This document shows, piece by piece, positions 59,533 to 64,000 of a stretch of 64,000 nt of DNA (position 1 is its first letter; every line of letters starts with the position of its first letter). The DNA lies in contig JAGNKX010000011.1 in NCBI GenBank assembly GCA_017999915.1, forward strand, positions 38,790 through 102,789, in the 5' to 3' direction. The DNA is from Spirochaetota bacterium. GTDB lineage: Bacteria > Spirochaetota > UBA4802 > UBA5550. The translations under genes were made by a program, and so were the position numbers. The notes beneath the pieces are model-generated. The model searched no databases and was not told the DNA's origin. It worked only from the letters and a program-made list of their open reading frames with translations.

Positions 59533-60886
59533 AATCCGGACCCATGGTATCGTAATCGCCGTGGATCTCTTCGAGATCGTCGAAGCGGGTGTACTTTTCC
59601 CAGAACTTCAGGGGGACGTCCCCCACGGGGCCGTTCCGCTGCTTGGCTATGATCACGTCGGCGACGCCCCGCCGCTCCGTCTCCTTCTTCACCTTGTCCT
59701 CGCGGTAGATGAACATGACCACGTCGGCGTCCTGCTCGATGGCGCCCGATTCGCGGAGGTCGGCCAGGGTGGGCCGCTGGTCGGTGCGGTGCTCCACCTG
59801 CCGCGAGAGCTGCGACAGGGCGATGACCGGCACCTCCAGGTCCCGGGCCAGCTGCTTTAAGAAGCGCGATATCTCGGCGATCTGCAGGTGGCGGTCGACC
59901 CGGGCGTTGGTCCCGGTGATCAGCTGGAGGTAGTCGACGACGATGATGCCGAGGTTCTTGTGCTTCTGCGCCAGGCGCCGCGCCTTGGCGCGCATCTGGA
60001 GCACCGTGGAGGAGGGCGAATCGTCTATGAAGATGGAAGCCTTTGAGAGCTTCCCCGATGTCTCGATGAGCTTGTGCATCTGCTCCGACTTGATGTAGCC
60101 GGTGCGCACCAGCTGGGAATCGATCATGGAGTCGATGCAGAGCATCCGCATGCCCAGCTGGGTCGCGGGCATCTCGAGGGAAAAGAAGAGGACCGGCCTC
60201 TTCTCCTTCAGGGCCACGTTGTTGACGATGTTCAGGGCCAGGGCCGTCTTCCCCATGCCGGGGCGGGCCGCGATGATGATGAGCTCCGCCGCGTGGAAGC
60301 CGGTGAGCATCTCGTCGAGCCTGCGGAACCCGGAGCCGACGCCGGTGACGACCCGCTTGGTCTCGTACCAGTTCCCGATGTTGTTCATGGTCTCGTGGAG
60401 CACTTCCTCGATCGGCTTGAAGTCGGCGGTGATGCGTTTTTCCGTGATTTCGAAGATATCGCGCTCGATCCGGTCAATCAGCTCCTCGGTCTCGATGGAC
60501 ATATCGTAGCATTTCTCCACCGACTCGGTGGACACCTCGATGAGGCGCCGCCTGAGGGAAAGCTCCTTGATGCGCTTGGCGTAGAACTCGGCGTTGGCCG
60601 AGGTGGACACGGACCGGTAGAGCTCGACCAGGGCCTGGTCGCCGCCGACCTTGTCGAAGGTGCCGTGGTCCGTGAGGCGCTGCTTCACGGTGGTGAGGTC
60701 GACGGGGAGGTCCTTCTGGAGGAGCTCCATGACCGCCCCGAAGATGATGCGATGCTTATCCAGGTAAAAATCCTCCGGCTGGAGGATTTCAATCACCTTG
60801 TAGAGGGCTTCCCTGCTCAGCAGAACCGAGGCCAGGCAGGCTGTTTCAGTTTCAACATCCTGCGGGGGAAGCTTTTCGGAGAGCAT
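59519..60886 (-). CDS. dnaB: Replicative DNA helicase DnaB
   Basis: This 455-residue hexameric helicase has an N-terminal domain (LPPQDVETETACLASVLLSR) and a RecA-like C-terminal domain. The latter has Walker A IIAARPGMGKTALALNIV, Walker B GIIVVDYLQLI and the Gln/Arg elements SQLSRQVEHRTDQRPTLADL. Length and motifs are complete, and I see no intein. Four bases separate it from rplI. Confidence 0.96.
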   Translation of the reverse strand: MLSEKLPPQDVETETACLASVLLSREALYKVIEILQPEDFYLDKHRIIFGAVMELLQKDLPVDLTTVKQRLTDHGTFDKVGGDQALVELYRSVSTSANAEFYAKRIKELSLRRRLIEVSTESVEKCYDMSIETEELIDRIERDIFEITEKRITADFKPIEEVLHETMNNIGNWYETKRVVTGVGSGFRRLDEMLTGFHAAELIIIAARPGMGKTALALNIVNNVALKEKRPVLFFSLEMPATQLGMRMLCIDSMIDSQLVRTGYIKSEQMHKLIETSGKLSKASIFIDDSPSSTVLQMRAKARRLAQKHKNLGIIVVDYLQLITGTNARVDRHLQIAEISRFLKQLARDLEVPVIALSQLSRQVEHRTDQRPTLADLRESGAIEQDADVVMFIYREDKVKKETERRGVADVIIAKQRNGPVGDVPLKFWEKYTRFDDLEEIHGDYDTMGPDYEVQ

Positions 60887-60889
60887 GTA

Positions 60890-61333
60890 TTACTCCTTGC
60901 CGACGATTATCTTTATCGCGGGGGCCTGCCCTTCGTCCAGTTTGATTTTAACGGTGTACTCCCCTTCCTGCTTGATGGGGGTCTCGATTATGATCTTCCG
61001 CTTGTCGATCTCGAAACCCTTCTCTTTCAGCTTCTTGGCGATGTCCATGGCGGTGACCGACCCGAAGAGCTTGCCCTCTTCCCCGACCTGGACCGCTATC
61101 TGCAGCTCGAGGCCGGTGATGCTCTCGGCGAGCTTTTCGCTCTGCTTCTTCCGCTTCTCCTTCTTGATCTTGACGAGCTTCTTCTGGTGGTCGATCGCCT
61201 TCTTGCTTGAGTCGTTGGCGACGATGACCAGCTTCCTCGGCAGCAGGAAGTTCCGCGCGTAGCCGGGGGACACCTCCTTGATGTCGCCCGCGTCTCCCAG
61301 GTTCGGTATATCTTTTTGTAATATGACTTTCAT
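60890..61333 (-). CDS. rplI: 50S ribosomal protein L9
   Basis: This 147-residue protein has the L9 N-terminal signature MKVILQKDIPNLGDAGDIKE and VSPGYARNFLLPRKL, the long connecting helix and the C-terminal domain (FGSVTAMDIAKKLKEKGFEI). Position between rpsR and dnaB is standard. Confidence 0.97.
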   Translation of the reverse strand: MKVILQKDIPNLGDAGDIKEVSPGYARNFLLPRKLVIVANDSSKKAIDHQKKLVKIKKEKRKKQSEKLAESITGLELQIAVQVGEEGKLFGSVTAMDIAKKLKEKGFEIDKRKIIIETPIKQEGEYTVKIKLDEGQAPAIKIIVGKE

Positions 61334-61360
61334 CGCATGCTCCTTGTATAAAGAAAATTC

Positions 61361-62245
61361 TTATTCAGTGTCTTTTTTATTGGTATCGACGGTTATCCGT
61401 TTCCTGAAATCGGCCCACACGTCCAGCGCCCCCAGCCCGGCGAGCATGATGAACAGGAAGAGAGCCATCCACATCCCCGCGATCAGCATCACCGTAAGCC
61501 CCAGGGGGAGAAAGTAGCCGGGGAGCCCCCGCTGGATCAGGAAATACTTGATCAGCCCCAGCGCCTGCACGAAATAAAGCAGCGCCGCCCCAAGGGCTAT
61601 ATTCAAGCCTGCACTATGCAGCACCGGGTATGCGCCCTTGTCAATAAGTAAATAGGCCGCCAGGCCCCCTATCAGCACGAATATGAAATAGTCGTTCAGC
61701 CTGAACCATTCCAGGCCCGCCCCGACCTTGACCGGCACCATCCGTTTCAGGAAGCGCTCCATGACCAGGTACCCCAGGCCGGAAATGACCACCGCGTTCA
61801 CAAAGGACGAAAAGGGCACCCGGGCCATGATGTCGCCCCGGGAGGCGTCGAACTCTGCCAGGAACTGGCGCTTTATATCCCCGGGCGCGCCGCCCGTATC
61901 CATGATCCGGACCAGCTCGCCCCTCATCATGCCGATAAAATCGACATTCTGGTAATAGGCCATGTAATAGAAAAAGCCGGTCACCAGAACGGAAAGAGCG
62001 ACGGAGGTCGTCACCAGGTAAAACTCGAAGCTCTTTCCCTTTTTCAGGGTGTATCCCCCGATGCCGCCCAGCAGAAAGGGCGCCGCCACCAGGGGAAGGT
62101 CCATCACCCTTCCGGTAACGAGTACCACCGACACTGTAAGGACCGCGAAGATGACCAGCGCCTTCCATTCGAGCCGGTGATACAGGTAGGCTGAGCCCAC
62201 CATCAGCATCAGGGCGCCGGCAACGGCGGCCAGAACAGCAAGCAC
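61361..62245 (-). CDS. Multi-pass membrane protein (DUF2232/YybS-like)
   Basis: This 294-residue protein has about eight membrane helices. The position between rpsR and rplI matches the yybS (DUF2232) gene in several phyla, and segments such as LGAALLYFVQALGLIKYFLI agree with the family. Function unknown. Five bases separate it from rpsR, so it is part of the operon. Confidence 0.72.
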   Translation of the reverse strand: MLAVLAAVAGALMLMVGSAYLYHRLEWKALVIFAVLTVSVVLVTGRVMDLPLVAAPFLLGGIGGYTLKKGKSFEFYLVTTSVALSVLVTGFFYYMAYYQNVDFIGMMRGELVRIMDTGGAPGDIKRQFLAEFDASRGDIMARVPFSSFVNAVVISGLGYLVMERFLKRMVPVKVGAGLEWFRLNDYFIFVLIGGLAAYLLIDKGAYPVLHSAGLNIALGAALLYFVQALGLIKYFLIQRGLPGYFLPLGLTVMLIAGMWMALFLFIMLAGLGALDVWADFRKRITVDTNKKDTE

Positions 62246-62250
62246 GGAAC

Positions 62251-62721
62251 TTATTGCTCCACGAAGGGCAGCAGGGCGATGGCCCGGCCGCGCTTGATCT
62301 CGCGGGCAACGATCCGCTGGTGCTTGGAGCAGGTGCCGGTGACCCGCCGCGGCAGGATCTTGCCCCGGTCGGTGATGAACCGCTCGAGGATGTCCGGCCG
62401 CTTGTAATCAATGGCGACGTTCTTGTCCTGGCAGAAGATGCACATCTTCTTTTTGAAGCGGGGAACCCGCATTCCGCCCTCGGAAGAGCCGCCTTCGCCG
62501 CCTTCCCTGTCGCCGAAACGGCCCCTGCGGGGAGGACGGTCGCCGCGCTCGCGGGAATCGCTGCGGGGCGGCCTGTCGCCCGCCGGCCTGTCGCCTGCCG
62601 GTCTTTCAGGCGCGGACGGCGCTGCCGGCGCGGTTTCTGCGGCCGGCGCTGCCGCGGCCTGCTCGGCCGGCGCTTCGGTGGTTTGACCTTCTTTTTTTTC
62701 GTTATCTATGGTATCAGACAT
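62251..62721 (-). CDS. rpsR: 30S ribosomal protein S18 with long low-complexity N-terminal extension
   Basis: This 156-residue protein carries normal S18 in its C-terminal half ([20 protein letters not shown] ... [20 protein letters not shown]). The first 85 residues are Ala/Pro/Glu-rich and then Arg/Gly-rich ([20 protein letters not shown]). Typical S18 has about 75-90 residues. The extension contains two [12 protein letters not shown] repeats and may be a disordered RNA-binding tail. The CxxC is compatible with a Zn-binding form. Confidence 0.93.
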   Translation of the reverse strand: MSDTIDNEKKEGQTTEAPAEQAAAAPAAETAPAAPSAPERPAGDRPAGDRPPRSDSRERGDRPPRRGRFGDREGGEGGSSEGGMRVPRFKKKMCIFCQDKNVAIDYKRPDILERFITDRGKILPRRVTGTCSKHQRIVAREIKRGRAIALLPFVEQ

Positions 62722-62767
62722 GGTATGCTCCTCTCGGTTATAATGATAATCGATTATTTCACGTTAA

Positions 62768-63205
62768 TTAAAAGGGGATATCCTCATCGGAAAAAGGATT
62801 TTCACCGCCCGATGAAGGCTCGTGGGACGACGACGGGACGTCCATGGGCGCTTCCTTGGCGCCGCCGCCGCCGCCGGGGGCGTCCAGGAACTGGAAGTTG
62901 TCCACGACGATCTCCACGATCTGCCGCTTGTTCCCGTCCTTGTCGTCATAGGACCGCTGCTGGAGCCGCCCCTCGATGCCGATGCGCTTTCCCTTCTTGC
63001 AGTATTCGGCGATAACCTCCCCCGTCTTGGCCCAGGCGACGCAGTTGAAATAGGAAACCTGCTCCTTCTTTTCGCCGCCGGTCACGTAGGACCTGTTGTT
63101 GGCTATGGAAAAACTGCATACCGAAGTGCCGCTCTGGGTGTACCGGAGCTCCGGGTCCCTGGTGAGCCGCCCGATAAGAATCGCCTTGTTCAGATCGCTT
63201 GCCAT
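62768..63205 (-). CDS. ssb: Single-stranded DNA-binding protein
   Basis: This 145-residue protein has the OB fold (LNKAILIGRLTRDPELRYTQ; VSYFNCVAWAKTGEVIAEYC; GRLQQRSYDDKDGNKRQIVE), a Gly-rich linker and the acidic tip FSDEDIPF that recruits partner proteins. Gene order rpsF-ssb-rpsR is classical. Confidence 0.96.
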   Translation of the reverse strand: MASDLNKAILIGRLTRDPELRYTQSGTSVCSFSIANNRSYVTGGEKKEQVSYFNCVAWAKTGEVIAEYCKKGKRIGIEGRLQQRSYDDKDGNKRQIVEIVVDNFQFLDAPGGGGGAKEAPMDVPSSSHEPSSGGENPFSDEDIPF

Positions 63206-63220
63206 GGAACGCCTCCTTGG

Positions 63221-63508
63221 TTAAGCGGTAGCCGCTTGGGTGATCTTCACGAAAAGGTACCGTAAGATATCGCTGTTCAGCCTGAAGTCGCTGATGATCT
63301 TCTTCACCGATGCGGGCGGTATCTGCACGTTCATGAAGAGATAATAGCCCTGGGTTTCGCCGTCGATCTGGTACGCCAGCTTCTTGATGCCCAGCGAATT
63401 GTCGCTGATGACCTGCGTCCCGTGCTTGGTCAGGATTTCCTTGGTCTTCTCGATAAGGGCCTCCGTGTCCTTGTTTCTGAGAATGACCGTGAGCTCATAG
63501 GTTACCAT
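63221..63508 (-). CDS. rpsF: 30S ribosomal protein S6
   Basis: This 95-residue protein has the S6 fold: TYELTVILRNKDTEALIEKT, GIKKLAYQIDGETQGYYLFM and SDFRLNSDILRYLFVKI. AGGGAGGAG precedes the ATG. It is the first gene of the minus-strand operon. Confidence 0.96.
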   Translation of the reverse strand: MVTYELTVILRNKDTEALIEKTKEILTKHGTQVISDNSLGIKKLAYQIDGETQGYYLFMNVQIPPASVKKIISDFRLNSDILRYLFVKITQAATA

Positions 63509-64000
63509 ATGATTTGCTCCTCCCTCTGGTTATAGTAGCTGAAATGCCCGGCGCCGGGAGGCGACCCGCTTTCAGCAGAAAGGTGAGCCAATAGTCGCAG
63601 GGGGCGCATTTATTTCAAGAATAATTCTTGTTTTTATCTATTAATATATGTTTTATGGATTATGTCGTTTCATCCCTGCCGTCCCGGGGTGATTTCAGAG
63701 CCTCTGTTTAAAAGATATCCCGCAGACATTACAATTGTTGGCTCCCATAAGGAACAACCATTCACAATACGCAGCGCTTAAGCGTGGCTTAATGGTTGAT
63801 GGTAAAACAGGAAGGGCTAACCTATTGCTTCAGGTCAGCCCTCATTCTGCAAATAACAGATTTTCAACGGGGGGGGGGGGGGGGGGGGGGGCTTGGGTGG
63901 CGGCGTGGCGCAGGCAGCACCCGGCGGCGGGCCAGCGTATTGAGTTTATTTTGTTTTTGTCGAGTGAGAAGCGAAGTATGTGTTCTTATTGGTCAGCTTT
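63509..64000. other. Gene-free right end
   Basis: No gene is supported. The part nearest rpsF is AT-rich (63600-63660) and should hold the operon promoter. A weak hairpin with arms AGGGCTAACCT and AGGTCAGCCCT lies at 63813-63843. A run of 23 G lies at 63869-63891. Confidence 0.5.
63869..63891 (+). repeat. G23 homopolymer
   Basis: Twenty-three consecutive G, followed by GC-rich sequence to the window end. It is either a hypermutable tract or a sequencing/assembly artefact. Confidence 0.8.

Noticed and set aside
58219..59652. 477-codon plus-strand open frame
   Set aside because: It runs antisense across pcm, mlaE and the end of dnaB, with the low-complexity composition typical of shadow frames.
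60074..61210. 378-codon plus-strand open frame
   Set aside because: Antisense to dnaB and rplI, both certain genes.

Overview
The window is a GC-rich bacterial chromosome segment with a housekeeping block at the right end (rpsF-ssb-rpsR-DUF2232 membrane gene-rplI-dnaB), valS, a lemA/TPM operon and many signalling and accessory genes. Several traits fit a high-GC spirochaete, perhaps Leptospirales-like: membrane-sensor kinases of the 7TMR-DISM type, receiver-SpoIIE phosphatases, a membrane-bound AraC regulator and the ribosomal gene order. This placement is inference. I saw no rRNA, tRNA or CRISPR array.

Layout. 0.1-1.9 kb: a Zn-type ArsR regulator, a CDF cation exporter and a thioesterase. 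1.9-4.8 kb: a minus-strand corrinoid methyl-transfer cassette between two exact 24-bp direct repeats. 5.4-9.2 kb: valS and a polysaccharide-deacetylase-like protein. 9.3-11.6 kb: a multi-PAS histidine kinase cut by one in-frame TGA. 11.6-14.6 kb: lemA and three TPM-domain genes. 14.9-20.7 kb: methyltransferases, a fibronectin-type protein, a YchF relative with a degenerate P-loop, a FecR-like lipoprotein and a PLC/P1-nuclease-like protein. 20.8-29.8 kb: a metabolic cluster with a RuBisCO-like protein, a GSAM-type aminotransferase, two FGGY kinases, an S1P-lyase-like PLP enzyme, a 42-residue protein and a TetR regulator. 30-32.5 kb: a peroxiredoxin, an SPFH protein and a NAD-kinase-like protein.

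32.6-48.5 kb is an accessory island of toxin-antitoxin modules (PIN/VapC, MazEF, HigBA, YgiT/DUF4258, MNT, Phd) with dispersed short repeats. The most striking content lies in and beside it. It is a two-copy system made of a polyprenyl-synthase-like protein, a radical SAM protein with an unusual CX4CX2C cluster motif, a 70-74 residue Nif11-like peptide, a 7TM sensor kinase and a receiver-SpoIIE phosphatase. A third polyprenyl-synthase copy survives only as a 57-bp 3' scrap. The gene types recall the ComQXPA pheromone system of Bacillus (isoprenyl transferase, peptide, membrane kinase, regulator), but with a radical SAM maturase and a phosphatase output. My working hypothesis is a self-sensing, modified-peptide signalling system. 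In both copies the radical SAM gene, the peptide gene and the sensor half of the kinase are AT-rich. Composition switches abruptly to GC-rich at the kinase coiled coil, so the genes look chimeric.

54.4-58 kb: a membrane AraC regulator, then an SGNH esterase lipoprotein and a lipase-chaperone-like protein. 58-63.5 kb (minus strand): Pcm, MlaE and the ribosomal/replication block. The last 490 bases hold no gene and include a run of 23 G.
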